Source of the DNA: Streptomyces sp. V4I2
GTDB lineage: Bacteria > Actinomycetota > Actinomycetes > Streptomycetales > Streptomycetaceae
NCBI RefSeq assembly: GCF_030817655.1
Contig: NZ_JAUSZM010000003.1
Location: 7,006,001 to 7,070,000, forward strand
Length of the DNA: 64,000 bases
Direction of reading: 5' to 3'
A model generated the notes under the pieces. The model was not told the origin of the DNA. It searched no databases and was given only the letters and a program-made list of their open reading frames with translations. Within the stretch, counting starts at the first letter, position 1. Each line of letters opens with the position of its first letter. Positions 16,758-25,584 of the stretch are shown piece by piece. The position numbers and the translations under genes were made by a program.

Positions 16758-17734
16758 GTGGATCACGGCCTACCCCGTCCGAACAGCATCTGGGAGATCG
16801 ACTCGCCGCCCTTGTGGACGGAGAGCTCGGTCATGAGTCGCGCGACCGCGTCCTCGCGCACCTGGCCACCTGCGCCAAGTGCAAGGCGGAGGCGGACGCA
16901 CAGCGCCGACTGAAGAACGTCTTCGCGGAGGCGGCCCCGCCGCCGCCCTCGGAGAGCTTCCTGGCCCGCCTCCAAGGGCTGCCCGCCGGAGACGACCCGG
17001 ACGACGGCGACGACTCGCCGTTCGGCGGCTCGGCATTCGCCGGCGGACTGACCGGACGGCCCGGCGCCGCCGGGGTCTTCGGTCCGAGGCGCGGCGAGCG
17101 CTTCGAGTTCGCCTACCTGCCGACCCGTTCGCACGCCTCGATGCTTCCGTCGTCCTCGGCGAACCGCGGCTTCCGCATCCATGACGTCAGCCGTCACGAG
17201 GCCGAGCGGTCGTCCTCCCGTGGGCTGCGGTTCGCGTTCGTCGCCGCCGGGGCCGTGTCCCTGGCCGCGATCGCGCTGGGCGGGGTCACCACGGTGACAC
17301 CGACCGACACGGCCGCGGACGCGCGCGGCGGATCCGGCGGCAGCAATGTGACACCGGCCCGCACACAGGGCACCGGAGCCGTGACGGCACCCGAGAGCCA
17401 GCGACGCCGTGGGCTCGGCCCGCTGCTCGCCCAGGGCCAGAGCCAGGGCTCGCTGGATGACACCCCGGTCGCCCCGACCGCGGTCTCGGCACCGCTGTTG
17501 CCCGGGGCGCCGACGTCCGCTGCGGGCCAAGTGCACGAGGGCGTCCACTCGCTGACCGCGCCCGTGATGGCCGGCGCGGCCGCCATGTCCCCTCTGATAC
17601 GTCCGCTCAGCGCGACCCCGCCGCTCTCCCTCACCACGTGGTCCACCACCCCGGACCTCCTCCCGACCCCCGGCCTCCTCGCCGCACCCGTCCTCGACCC
17701 GACCTCGGCGTCTTCCTCCTCCACTCCCCGCTGA
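16754..17734 (+). CDS. rseA: Zinc-binding anti-sigma factor (RseA-like) with single membrane helix
   Basis: The 326-residue protein contains the ZAS motif HLATCAKC (H-x3-C-x2-C) near residues 36-43 in an anti-sigma zf-HC2 domain, then an acidic/Gly-rich linker. A membrane helix (RFAFVAAGAVSLAAIALGGV) lies near residues 157-177, and the outer region is Pro/Ser/Thr-rich with no domain I recognise. It should sequester the adjacent ECF sigma factor in the cytoplasm and release it on a redox or envelope signal. Its GTG overlaps the sigma gene stop by 4 bp, the usual translational coupling that keeps the two at fixed stoichiometry. It is much longer than mycobacterial RseA because of the outer extension. 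Confidence 0.85.
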   Translation: MSGSRPTPSEQHLGDRLAALVDGELGHESRDRVLAHLATCAKCKAEADAQRRLKNVFAEAAPPPPSESFLARLQGLPAGDDPDDGDDSPFGGSAFAGGLTGRPGAAGVFGPRRGERFEFAYLPTRSHASMLPSSSANRGFRIHDVSRHEAERSSSRGLRFAFVAAGAVSLAAIALGGVTTVTPTDTAADARGGSGGSNVTPARTQGTGAVTAPESQRRRGLGPLLAQGQSQGSLDDTPVAPTAVSAPLLPGAPTSAAGQVHEGVHSLTAPVMAGAAAMSPLIRPLSATPPLSLTTWSTTPDLLPTPGLLAAPVLDPTSASSSSTPR

Positions 17735-17841
17735 CCGGCCACTGCGCGGCGGCTCGGGAACCTGGTTGAATCCAAGGGGGTCGGCCAGGGGGCCGACGCA
17801 CTGCCTGTGCCGCAAGGCGGAGCCCGAGCTGTGGGGAGAGC

Positions 17842-19893
17842 ATGAACGAGGGGAAGCCCGCGAAGGCCAAGTGGTGGAGCCGTCCTCGACCGCACGACCT
17901 CCCGGCCACGGCGGAGGGGGCCACGCCGACGGGGGACGGGGAGACGCCCATTCCGTTGGCGGACGCGGTGCCGGATGACGTGCGCCGCCGCTCAGGCCGT
18001 GGTGACGAGTCCGGCGGCGACTTCGAACTCAGGGCCCCGGAGGACGCCCCCGACACCGGGCGCGACTTCGAACTCAGGGCACCGGAGGATGCGCCCGCCA
18101 CGGAGGGCGACTTCGAACTGGCCCGGCCCGCTGACCTTGCCGCTGACCTTGCCGCCGCCCCTGCCGCCGAGCGGCCCGCTGTGCCCGCCACCGAGCGCCC
18201 CCGGCCCCTGCACGACCCCGACCCCTACAGCACCCCGCCGTACGGCGAGCCTGGCCCCTGGGCGCCCGCCCCGCCCGTCCAGCACCCGGCGACGCCCACG
18301 CCCACGCACGGCACGGCGACACCGGCGCCGCCCACGGCTTCCACCGCGCTCCCGCCAGCCACGGCTCCGGCTCCCAGCCCGTCCGCCCCGCCTCCGCCTC
18401 TCACCGCCGCACCAGCGGCCCCTGTCGGCTCGGCTCCGCCCGGCGCGGCCGACGGGCTGCCCGGCGCCCCTGCTGCAGCCTTCGCGCCCAGCACGGCCCA
18501 CGAGCCGCCCGCCGTCCCCGCTCAAGCCCGCCCACCCGGCGCAGCCGCAGCGCCCGCCCCGCCCCACGCTGCCCCTCCAGCTGCCCCGCAGGGCCCCGCG
18601 CAGGGTGCACCTCCCTCCGCACCCTCCGTCGCCTCCGCACCCTCCTACGCCGACGCCCCGCCCGCCCCACCCCTCTCCACCCCCTGGAAGAACTACGACC
18701 CCTGGGCCCCGCTCCCCGCCGCCCCCCTCCAGCAGAACGGCGCGGCCGTCCCCACCGAGGACCGCCGGCGCAGACGGGTGAAGAAGGTGCTCGTCGGTGG
18801 GGCCGCGCTGGTGGCGCTCGTGTCCGGGGGCGTCGGTGGCGTCGTAGGCGCGTATCTGGAGCGCGATGGTGGGGTCGGGGCCGTGGAGCTGCCGCAGGCC
18901 GGGGCGGAGTCGGCCGGGCGGGCTCCGGACAGCGTCGCCGGGATTGCCGCGCGGGCGCTGCCCAGCGTGGTGACCCTGCATGTGAGCGGGGCCGAGGAAT
19001 CCGGCACCGGTACCGGATTCGTCCTCGACGACCGCGGCCACATCCTCACCAACAACCACGTCGTCGACGCCGCCGCCTCAGACGGCGACACAGGCGAGAT
19101 ATCCGTGACCTTCCACAGCGGCGACACCGCCAAGGCCACGGTCGTCGGCCGGGACAGCGGCTACGACCTCGCCGTCGTCAAGGTCAGCGGGGTGAGCGGT
19201 CTTAAGCCGCTGACCCTCGGCAACTCGGACAACGTCCAGGTCGGCGACCCGGTCGTGGCCATCGGCGCCCCCTTCGACCTGGCCGGCACCGTCACCTCCG
19301 GCATCATCAGCGCCAAGGAGCGGCCCATCACGGCCGGCGGCGAGAGCGGGGACGCGAGTGACGTGTCGTACGTCGACGCGCTGCAGACCGACGCGCCCAT
19401 AAACCCCGGCAACTCCGGCGGCCCGCTCCTCGACTCCCGCGCCCGCGTCATCGGCATCAACTCCGCCATCCGGTCCGCCGACAGCGGCTCCGATCCGGAG
19501 GGCGGCCAGTCCGGTTCCATCGGCCTCGGTTTCGCCATACCGATCAACCAGGGCAAGCGCGTCGCCGAGGAGCTCATCAACACCGGCAGGGCGACCCACC
19601 CGGTGATCGGCGTCACCCTCGACATGGACTACGCGGGCGACGGCGCCCGCGTAGGAACGAAGGGCAGCGACGGCGGCCCCGCGGTCACCGTCGGCGGTGC
19701 CGGCGACCGGGCCGGCATCGAGGCCGGCGACGTCATCACCGAGGTGGACGGCCAGCGCATCCACTCCGGCGAGGAGCTCATCGTCAAAACCCGCGCCCAC
19801 CGCCCCGGCGACCGCCTCGAACTCACCGTCGAGCGCGACGGCAAGGAGCGGACGATCACACTGGTGCTCGGATCCTCCGGTGGCAGTGACTGA
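17842..19893 (+). CDS. htrA: HtrA/DegP-like trypsin-type serine protease with PDZ domain
   Basis: The 683-residue protein has a long Pro/Ala-rich cytoplasmic N-terminus (1 to about 312) and a basic stop, RRRRVKK. A membrane helix (VLVGGAALVALVSGGVGGVVG) follows at about 316-338, then an S1C protease domain. The catalytic triad is visible: H406 in TNNHVVD, D442 in GYDLAVV and S525 in GNSGGPL. A PDZ domain (about 585-680) ends the protein. It should degrade or refold damaged extracytoplasmic proteins and sits in the sigE-anti-sigma-htrA-tatB module. The N-terminus carries a 15-residue tandem repeat (see repeat entry). Confidence 0.92.
   Translation: MNEGKPAKAKWWSRPRPHDLPATAEGATPTGDGETPIPLADAVPDDVRRRSGRGDESGGDFELRAPEDAPDTGRDFELRAPEDAPATEGDFELARPADLAADLAAAPAAERPAVPATERPRPLHDPDPYSTPPYGEPGPWAPAPPVQHPATPTPTHGTATPAPPTASTALPPATAPAPSPSAPPPPLTAAPAAPVGSAPPGAADGLPGAPAAAFAPSTAHEPPAVPAQARPPGAAAAPAPPHAAPPAAPQGPAQGAPPSAPSVASAPSYADAPPAPPLSTPWKNYDPWAPLPAAPLQQNGAAVPTEDRRRRRVKKVLVGGAALVALVSGGVGGVVGAYLERDGGVGAVELPQAGAESAGRAPDSVAGIAARALPSVVTLHVSGAEESGTGTGFVLDDRGHILTNNHVVDAAASDGDTGEISVTFHSGDTAKATVVGRDSGYDLAVVKVSGVSGLKPLTLGNSDNVQVGDPVVAIGAPFDLAGTVTSGIISAKERPITAGGESGDASDVSYVDALQTDAPINPGNSGGPLLDSRARVIGINSAIRSADSGSDPEGGQSGSIGLGFAIPINQGKRVAEELINTGRATHPVIGVTLDMDYAGDGARVGTKGSDGGPAVTVGGAGDRAGIEAGDVITEVDGQRIHSGEELIVKTRAHRPGDRLELTVERDGKERTITLVLGSSGGSD
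18016..18123. repeat. Tandem 45-bp coding repeat in htrA (DFELRAPEDAP units)
   Basis: Two full 45-bp units plus a third partial unit encode (G/R)DFELRAPEDAP(D/A)T and then GDFELARP. They lie in the disordered cytoplasmic part of the protease. Confidence 0.8.
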
Positions 19894-20113
19894 GAGACTC
19901 ACAGAAACATCACATCTCAGGGGTCCGGAAACACCCCCACCAACGCCCCCACAAGGCAAACAACCCGGAAAACCCCACACGTACCCGCACTCGAAGGGCT
20001 CGGGACAGTACCGGTTGTGCGGGATCGCCGGGTACCGTGGACCCGGCCCGGACCACGGAAGACCGCACAGACCACCGAGGGCCGAGGACCGAGGACATCG
20101 CAAGGAGCTTCAG

Positions 20114-20563
20114 GTGTTCAATGACATAGGACCGCTCGAGCTGGTGACGCTCGTTGTCCTCGCCGTGCTCGTCTTCGGTCCGGACAAGCTCCCGAAGCTC
20201 ATCCAGGACGTCACGCGGACCATCCGCAAGATCCGGGAGTTCTCGGAGAGCGCCAAGGAGGACATCCGGAGCGAACTGGGCCCGGAGTTCAAGGACTTCG
20301 AGTTCGAGGACCTCAACCCCAAAACGTTCATCCGCAAGCAGATGGACAACGACGAACTGGGGCTCAAGGAGATCCGCAACGGCTTCGACCTGAAGAAGGA
20401 GATGGCCGAGGTCACGGACGCGGTCCACGGCCGGGGCAGCGACTCGTCGTCGTCCTCCCCCTCTTCCTCGTCCTCGTCCGGCTCCTCCGGTGGCACCGTC
20501 GACATGACGAAGAAGCCCGAGACGCCCGACGAGCGCCCGCCGTACGACGCGGACGCCACCTGA
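20114..20563 (+). CDS. tatB: Sec-independent protein translocase subunit TatB
   Basis: The 149-residue protein has the typical TatB opening: FNDIGPLELVTLVVLAVLVFGPDKLPKL combines a short membrane helix, the FGP hinge and the start of an amphipathic helix. A charged region and a poly-Ser/Gly tail follow. With TatA and TatC it exports folded proteins with twin-arginine signals. AAGGAG lies correctly upstream of the GTG. It is the last gene of the envelope-stress module. tatA and tatC are not in the window, as is usual in actinobacteria, where tatB is separate. Confidence 0.92.
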   Translation: MFNDIGPLELVTLVVLAVLVFGPDKLPKLIQDVTRTIRKIREFSESAKEDIRSELGPEFKDFEFEDLNPKTFIRKQMDNDELGLKEIRNGFDLKKEMAEVTDAVHGRGSDSSSSSPSSSSSSGSSGGTVDMTKKPETPDERPPYDADAT

Positions 20564-20618
20564 TCCGTGCCGCCGGGGCGCACGCCTCCGCCGTACGTGA
20601 CGCGTTTCATACGCCGGA

Positions 20619-20635
20619 CAGGCCCACAGGGCCTG
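20619..20635. terminator. Possible tatB terminator
   Basis: CAGGCCC-ACA-GGGCCTG is a perfect 7-bp hairpin 55 bp after the tatB stop. It is short, so the assignment is tentative. Confidence 0.4.
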
Positions 20636-20788
20636 AACGCACCCCTCTGAGCGACCCACGCGCCGGTCGCTTTCCCGGCTGCTCGGAGCGAGGTGGCTAT
20701 GCTGCCGAGTTGTTGTGCGGAACGGACGAGTACGCCCGAAGGGGGGCGGGCCGTTCGTTCCGACGAGAGCGAGGAGGCGTCCGGGCAC

Positions 20789-21445
20789 ATGGAGACGACG
20801 AGTCGGGCAGTCGCGCAGGCGTCGGCCGCGGAGGGCGGACAACAGGTCCCCTCCGCCCGGCGCACGGTCGACGGCTACCTGCTGGCGCCCTTCCCGTGGT
20901 ACGGCCTCGACGAGGCCTTCACGGGACCGCGCTGGCTGATGCAGGTCGGTACGGCGGCCGACGGGGCCGTGGAGCACGGTTCCATCGGGCACGGCGACGA
21001 GCCCTCCGTACGGAACGAAGGCACGGAGGACAAGGAGAAGTTCGCGGTGGTGGTCACCGTGGCGGCCAATCCGGTGCGGCGCAGTGCGGACGGCACGGGC
21101 CTCCTGGAGGCCACGTCGGTGTCCTCGGCGGCCTGGCTGGCCGGGGTGGGGCTGCTGTCCTTCACCTGGCCCGGCCAGATGGACCACAGCCTGCGTGACG
21201 ACTGGCTGGACCAGCAGACCGAGACGGCCTGGGCCCTCGCGGACGACCTGGACGGCGACGACTGGTCGACGCTGTCCCTCCCCGTGGACGGCGTGCCGAC
21301 ATCCTTCCACTACCGCGAGTCCGAGTTCGGCTGGGTGCTGGCCGGGTCGACTCAGGAAGGGGTGCACGTGGGGGCGTACGGAAGAGGCATGAGCGCGTAC
21401 GGTCTCGGCTTCGCCATGATCAAGGACATCAGCGACTACGCATAG
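20789..21445 (+). CDS. Conserved hypothetical protein
   Basis: The 218-residue protein has no signal peptide and no membrane segment and shows no motif I recognise. The composition is that of a soluble acidic globular protein, with Trp-rich strands (PFPWYGLDEAFTGPRWLMQV, SEFGWVLAGST). I take the ATG at 20789, with GAGGAGG about 12 nt upstream; longer in-frame starts back to 20693 are possible. It lies between tatB and mrp, with a very strong convergent terminator behind it. No function can be assigned. Confidence 0.7.
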   Translation: METTSRAVAQASAAEGGQQVPSARRTVDGYLLAPFPWYGLDEAFTGPRWLMQVGTAADGAVEHGSIGHGDEPSVRNEGTEDKEKFAVVVTVAANPVRRSADGTGLLEATSVSSAAWLAGVGLLSFTWPGQMDHSLRDDWLDQQTETAWALADDLDGDDWSTLSLPVDGVPTSFHYRESEFGWVLAGSTQEGVHVGAYGRGMSAYGLGFAMIKDISDYA

Positions 21446-21452
21446 CCGGTGA

Positions 21453-21499
21453 TACGACGATGGGGGCGCCGTCCGTGAGACGGCGCCCCCATCGTCGTA
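21453..21499. terminator. Convergent terminator, perfect 21-bp stem
   Basis: TACGACGATGGGGGCGCCGTC and its exact complement flank a 5-nt loop between the hypothetical gene and mrp. This is the longest perfect hairpin I found in the window. Confidence 0.92.
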
Positions 21500-21518
21500 C
21501 CAAGTCGTCGTACCAGAG

Positions 21519-22652
21519 CTAGAACTTGTTGCGCGGCGTGATCCCCAGCGACAGTCCCGAAAGACCCCGCTGCCGCCCGCCCAGCTTCCCGGCGATCGCC
21601 CGCAGGGCCGAACCGGCCGGGGAGTCGGGGTCGGTCAGGACGACCGGCTTGCCCTCGTCGCCGCCCTCGCGGAGGCGGACGTCGATCGGGATGGAGCCGA
21701 GGACCGGGACCGAGGCGCCAGTCGTGCGGGTCAGGCCGTCCGCGACCGACTGGCCGCCGCCGGTGCCGAAGACGTCGACCATCTCGCCGCAGTGCGGGCA
21801 CGGGAGGCCGGACATGTTCTCCACCACGCCGACGATCTTCTGGTGCGTCTGGACGGCGATGGAGCCCGCCCGCTCGGCCACCTCGGCCGCCGCCTGCTGA
21901 GGCGTCGTCACGACCAGGATCTCGGCGTTCGGGACGAGCTGGGCCACGGAGATGGCGATGTCGCCGGTGCCGGGCGGCAGATCGAGCAGGAGCACGTCCA
22001 GATCGCCCCAGTACACGTCCGAGAGGAACTGCTGCAGCGCCCGGTGGAGCATCGGGCCGCGCCAGACGACCGGGGCGTTGCCCGGGGTGAACATGCCGAT
22101 CGAGATGACCTTCACGCCGTGCGCGGACGGCGGCATGATCATGTTCTCGACCTGGGTGGGAAGGCCGTCGGCGCCGAGCATGCGCGGCACGCTGTGGCCG
22201 TAGATGTCGGCGTCGACGACGCCGACCTTCAGGCCGTCGGCCGCCATCGCCGCCGCCAGGTTCACCGTCACCGACGACTTGCCGACGCCGCCCTTGCCGG
22301 AGGCGACCGCGTACACGCGGGTCAGCGAGCCCGGCTTCGCGAAGGGGACCTCGCGCTCGGTCTGGCCACCGCGCAGCGCGGTCGCCAGTTCCTTGCGCTG
22401 CTCGTCGCTCATGACGTCGAGCTCGACGTCGACACGGGTGACGCCCTCGACCGCCGAGACCGCATCCGTCACGCGCTGCGTGATCGTCTCGCGCATGGGG
22501 CAGCCGGAGACCGTCAGGTACACGGCGACCGCGACCGCTCCGTCCGCACCGATCTCCACGGACTTGACCATCCCGAGTTCGGTGATGGGTCGGTTGATCT
22601 CGGGGTCGTTCACCGTCGCCAGTGCTTCACGCACCGCGTCTTCCGTAGCCAT
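21519..22652 (-). CDS. mrp: Mrp/ApbC/NBP35-family iron-sulfur cluster carrier ATPase
   Basis: The 377-residue protein has an N-terminal MIP18/DUF59 domain (DPEINRPITELGMVKSV, about residues 18-34). A deviant Walker P-loop ATPase follows: ASGKGGVGKSSVTVNLA, with the signature lysine, then VVDADIYGHSVPRML and LLDLPPGTGDIAI. The CPHCG pair near the C-terminal third binds the bridging Fe-S cluster. It transfers Fe-S clusters to apo-proteins. A TACCAT -10 box ends 7 nt before the ATG and there is no ribosome-binding site, so leaderless initiation is likely. It belongs to the block shared with mycobacteria (Rv1229c). Confidence 0.93.
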   Translation of the reverse strand: MATEDAVREALATVNDPEINRPITELGMVKSVEIGADGAVAVAVYLTVSGCPMRETITQRVTDAVSAVEGVTRVDVELDVMSDEQRKELATALRGGQTEREVPFAKPGSLTRVYAVASGKGGVGKSSVTVNLAAAMAADGLKVGVVDADIYGHSVPRMLGADGLPTQVENMIMPPSAHGVKVISIGMFTPGNAPVVWRGPMLHRALQQFLSDVYWGDLDVLLLDLPPGTGDIAISVAQLVPNAEILVVTTPQQAAAEVAERAGSIAVQTHQKIVGVVENMSGLPCPHCGEMVDVFGTGGGQSVADGLTRTTGASVPVLGSIPIDVRLREGGDEGKPVVLTDPDSPAGSALRAIAGKLGGRQRGLSGLSLGITPRNKF

Positions 22653-22695
22653 AAGGACGATGGTACGGCGCTGCACAAGGACCTAGGAAAGCCCG

Positions 22696-23292
22696 TCACC
22701 GGTCGTCTACGTCACGTGCCCGCGACCGTTCTGCCGGGAATACGACATGCCCGTCGCGCCTCTCCTCCAGTTCCTTCACGAAGTCCTGCATCTCGGAGCG
22801 GATCCAGTCGCGGGTGGCGACCTCCCCGAGGCCGATCCTGAGCGCGGCGATCTCCCGGGTCAGGTACTCGGTGTCCGCGATCGACCGCTCGCTCGCCTTG
22901 CGGTCCTGTTCGAGGTTGACCCGGTCGCGGTCGTCCTGCCGGTTCTGCGCCAGCAGGATCAGCGGGGCGGCGTAGGAGGCCTGGAGCGACAGCATCAGCG
23001 TCAGGAAGATGAAGGGGTAGTTGTCGAACCGCAGGTCACTGGGCGCGAAGATGTTCCACAGCACCCACAGGATGATGACGAGCGTCATCCAGACGAGGAA
23101 CCGTCCGGTGCCCAGGAACCGCGCGATGCGCTCCGACAGCCGCCCGAAGGCCTCCGGGTCCCACTCGGGCAGGAGCCGGCGCCGGCGCGGGCGCGGCTGG
23201 TCGAGCCGGGGGCGTGAGCGGGTGGCGGCGGTCGCGCCCGCCAGGGTGCGCTCCCGGGCGGCCTCGCGGGTGCTCTCGCGCTCAGGAGCCAT
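22696..23292 (-). CDS. DUF1003 membrane protein
   Basis: The 198-residue protein has a charged N-terminus (1 to about 60), two membrane helices in the DUF1003 pattern (FLVWMTLVIILWVLWNIF; FIFLTLMLSLQASYAAPLILLAQNR) and a charged C-terminal coiled-coil region. The NxxxF...LILLAQNRQ signature is diagnostic of DUF1003. The function is unknown. Its start overlaps the end of the MgtE-like gene by 11 bp, so the two form an operon, and the pairing suggests a shared role in ion homeostasis. Confidence 0.85.
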   Translation of the reverse strand: MAPERESTREAARERTLAGATAATRSRPRLDQPRPRRRRLLPEWDPEAFGRLSERIARFLGTGRFLVWMTLVIILWVLWNIFAPSDLRFDNYPFIFLTLMLSLQASYAAPLILLAQNRQDDRDRVNLEQDRKASERSIADTEYLTREIAALRIGLGEVATRDWIRSEMQDFVKELEERRDGHVVFPAERSRARDVDDR

Positions 23293-24568
23293 GGGGGGCC
23301 ACCTCCTCGCCCTCGTCGAGGTGGAACTCCGTCTCGCGCCAGTCGTCGGGCAGCATGTGGTCCAGTACGTCGTCCACGGTCACCGCGCCCAGCAGCGACC
23401 CGGCCTCGTCGACGACGGGCGCCGCGACCATGTCGTACGTCGCGAAGAACCCGGCGACCAGCGGCAGCGCCGCGTCCGGCGCCAGGGACTGCAGGTCCTC
23501 GTCGAGGAGCGAGCTGACCAGCGTGTACGGCGGGTCGCGCAGCAGGCGCTGGAAGTGGACCGCGCCCAGGTACTTGCCGGTCGGGGTCTCGTCGGGCGGC
23601 CGGCAGACGTAGACCTGGGCGGCGAGGGCGGGGGAGAGGTCGGGGTTGCGGACGCGGGCGAGGGCGTCGGCGACGGTCGCGTCGGGCCTGAGCACGATCG
23701 GCTCGGTCGTCATCAGACCGCCGGCCGTGTGCTCCTCGTACGCCAGCAGGCGCCGCATGTCGGCCGCGTCGGAGGGCTTCATCAGGCTCAGCAGCCGCTC
23801 CTGGTCGGCCTTGGGCAGCTCGGAGAGCAGGTCGGCCGCGTCGTCCGGGTCCATCGCCTCCAGGACGTCGGCGGCCCGCTCCTCCTTCAGCTTGCCGAGG
23901 ATCTCGATCTGGTCGTCCTCCGGCAGCTCTTCGAGTACGTCGGCCAGCCGGTCGTCGTCGAGGGCGGCGGCGACCTCGGCGCGCCGCTTGGGGGAGAGAT
24001 GGTGCAGGACGTTGGCGAGGTCGGCGGGGCGCAGCTGCTCGAAGGTGGCGAGGAGGCTCTCGGCGCCCTGTCCCTGCTCCTCCAGGGAGAAGCCGGAGAC
24101 GGCGGACCACTCGACGGTCAGCGTCTCGCCCTTGCGCCGGAAGGCGCCGCCCTTGCCGCCCTTGCGGACGAAGGCCCGGTCGATCTCCCAGTCGCGGCGG
24201 GCCGGCAGCTGCTGCACCGACAGGTCCAGGACCGTGACCTCCTCACCGGTCTCGACGAGCGTGACGCGCCGGTCGAGGAGCTCCCCGAAGACGAGCCGCT
24301 CGGTGGGCCGTTGCTCGAAGCGGCGGACGTTGAGCACACCGGTGGTGATGACCTGGCCGGAATCGATCCCGGTCACCCGGGTGATGGGCAGGAAGATGCG
24401 GCGGCGCGTGGTGAGTTCGACGACCAGGCCGAGCAGGCGCGGCGGCCGCCGTCCGACGCGCAGCATGACGACCAGGTCGCGCAGGCGGCCGACCTGGTCG
24501 CCGGCCGGGTCGAAGACGGCGAGGTCGGCGAGGTGCGAGACGAAGATCCGGGGGGCGCCCGCTGCCAT
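23282..24568 (-). CDS. MgtE N-terminal/CBS domain protein without transporter domain
   Basis: The 428-residue soluble protein starts with a PRC-barrel-like segment (VSHLADLAVFDPAGDQVGRL). It continues with an MgtE intracellular N domain (LRPADLANVLHHLSPKRRAE, EELPEDDQIEILGKL, MDPDDAADLLSEL) and two CBS motifs (GGLMTTEPIVLRPDATVADAL and a second near the C-terminus). The five-helix membrane pore of MgtE is absent. It may therefore sense Mg2+ or nucleotides and act on another protein, perhaps the overlapping DUF1003 membrane protein or CorA, which lies nearby. The order mrp - DUF1003 - MgtE-N - corA recalls the mycobacterial block. ATG start; divergent from the lipoprotein gene. Confidence 0.85.
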   Translation of the reverse strand: MAAGAPRIFVSHLADLAVFDPAGDQVGRLRDLVVMLRVGRRPPRLLGLVVELTTRRRIFLPITRVTGIDSGQVITTGVLNVRRFEQRPTERLVFGELLDRRVTLVETGEEVTVLDLSVQQLPARRDWEIDRAFVRKGGKGGAFRRKGETLTVEWSAVSGFSLEEQGQGAESLLATFEQLRPADLANVLHHLSPKRRAEVAAALDDDRLADVLEELPEDDQIEILGKLKEERAADVLEAMDPDDAADLLSELPKADQERLLSLMKPSDAADMRRLLAYEEHTAGGLMTTEPIVLRPDATVADALARVRNPDLSPALAAQVYVCRPPDETPTGKYLGAVHFQRLLRDPPYTLVSSLLDEDLQSLAPDAALPLVAGFFATYDMVAAPVVDEAGSLLGAVTVDDVLDHMLPDDWRETEFHLDEGEEVAPHGS

Positions 24569-24803
24569 GGCTGTGCTTCCTTCTCGTGCGGGGTTCGAAC
24601 GGTGCTGCGTGCGGAGTTGCATCCTGGGTCGCTGGGTGGGTCTCTTTTCCGAATTGCCCGCTCGGGTGGGCTTCAGGCTAGCCCGTCCCGATCGGATACG
24701 CCCTGGTGAGCGGTCCGGACGGACTGGCTCCGCCCGCGCCCCGGGGCCCCGGTACGCTGCCGTACGCCGCTGAAGGACCCTTGTCAGAAAGGCAGCCCCA
24801 CCT

Positions 24804-25559
24804 GTGACTGCGATTCCCCGGCGCCGTACCCGCAGGGCCGCACTGGTGAGCGCGCTGAGCGCCCTCGTCGTGGCGGGGCCGGGCCTCGCGGGATGCAGCG
24901 AGGACCCGGACGCGGGGACCAACGGGGTCGGCAAGCTGCCGGCCGAGCAGATCCAGTCCCGGACCCGTACCGCCGCCACGTCCGCCACCGCGGTGCAGCT
25001 CGCCGGGAATGTGGTCGCCGGCGGGCGGACGTACAAGCTCGACATGCGCCTGAAGTCCGACGGCGGCTCCGGCTCGGTCACCGCGGAGGGGGCGACCTTC
25101 CAGCTGCTGCGGCTGGGCGAGCAGCTCTTCCTGAAGGCGGACGCGGGCTTCTGGACCGACGCGGACGGCAAGGGCGACGGCTCCGACGCGGACGCGGCGG
25201 CGGCCGACAAGCTCGACGGCAAGTATGTGAAGGTGCCGCAGGGCGACCCCTCGTACAAGAAGTTCAGCGGCTTCACGGACATGAACGTCCTCCTCGACGG
25301 TCTGCTGACGTTGCACGGCACGCTGGAGACGGACGGCCACCACAAGCAGGCGGGCATCCGCACCATCCGCATCACCGGCGACAAGGGCTCCGGCGGCACG
25401 CTGGACGTCTCCCTGGAGGGCGAGCCGTACCCCCTGCGCCTGGTGCGGGCGGGCGGCGCGGGCACCCTGACCTTCTCGGCCTGGGGCAAGACCTTCGCCC
25501 TGACCGAGCCGGAGAAGGACGAGACGGTGGACTACGGCAAGAAGCTGCCGACGTCGTAG
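24804..25559 (+). CDS. Putative lipoprotein, LppX/LprG-like
   Basis: The 251-residue protein starts at GTG with a twin-Arg-containing basic segment (RRRTRRAAL), a hydrophobic core and the lipobox LAGC with C31, so it should be a lipoprotein. The mature part is rich in beta-strand-like segments (VQLAGNVVAGGRTYKLDMRL, TFQLLRLGEQLFLKADAGFW) and recalls the half-barrel of the LppX/LprG family, which carries lipids in mycobacteria. That similarity is judged by eye. The substrate is unknown. Monocistronic, divergent from the MgtE-like gene. Confidence 0.75.
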   Translation: MTAIPRRRTRRAALVSALSALVVAGPGLAGCSEDPDAGTNGVGKLPAEQIQSRTRTAATSATAVQLAGNVVAGGRTYKLDMRLKSDGGSGSVTAEGATFQLLRLGEQLFLKADAGFWTDADGKGDGSDADAAAADKLDGKYVKVPQGDPSYKKFSGFTDMNVLLDGLLTLHGTLETDGHHKQAGIRTIRITGDKGSGGTLDVSLEGEPYPLRLVRAGGAGTLTFSAWGKTFALTEPEKDETVDYGKKLPTS

Positions 25560-25584
25560 GCCAGGCCTGACGGTTTCCTGGGGG

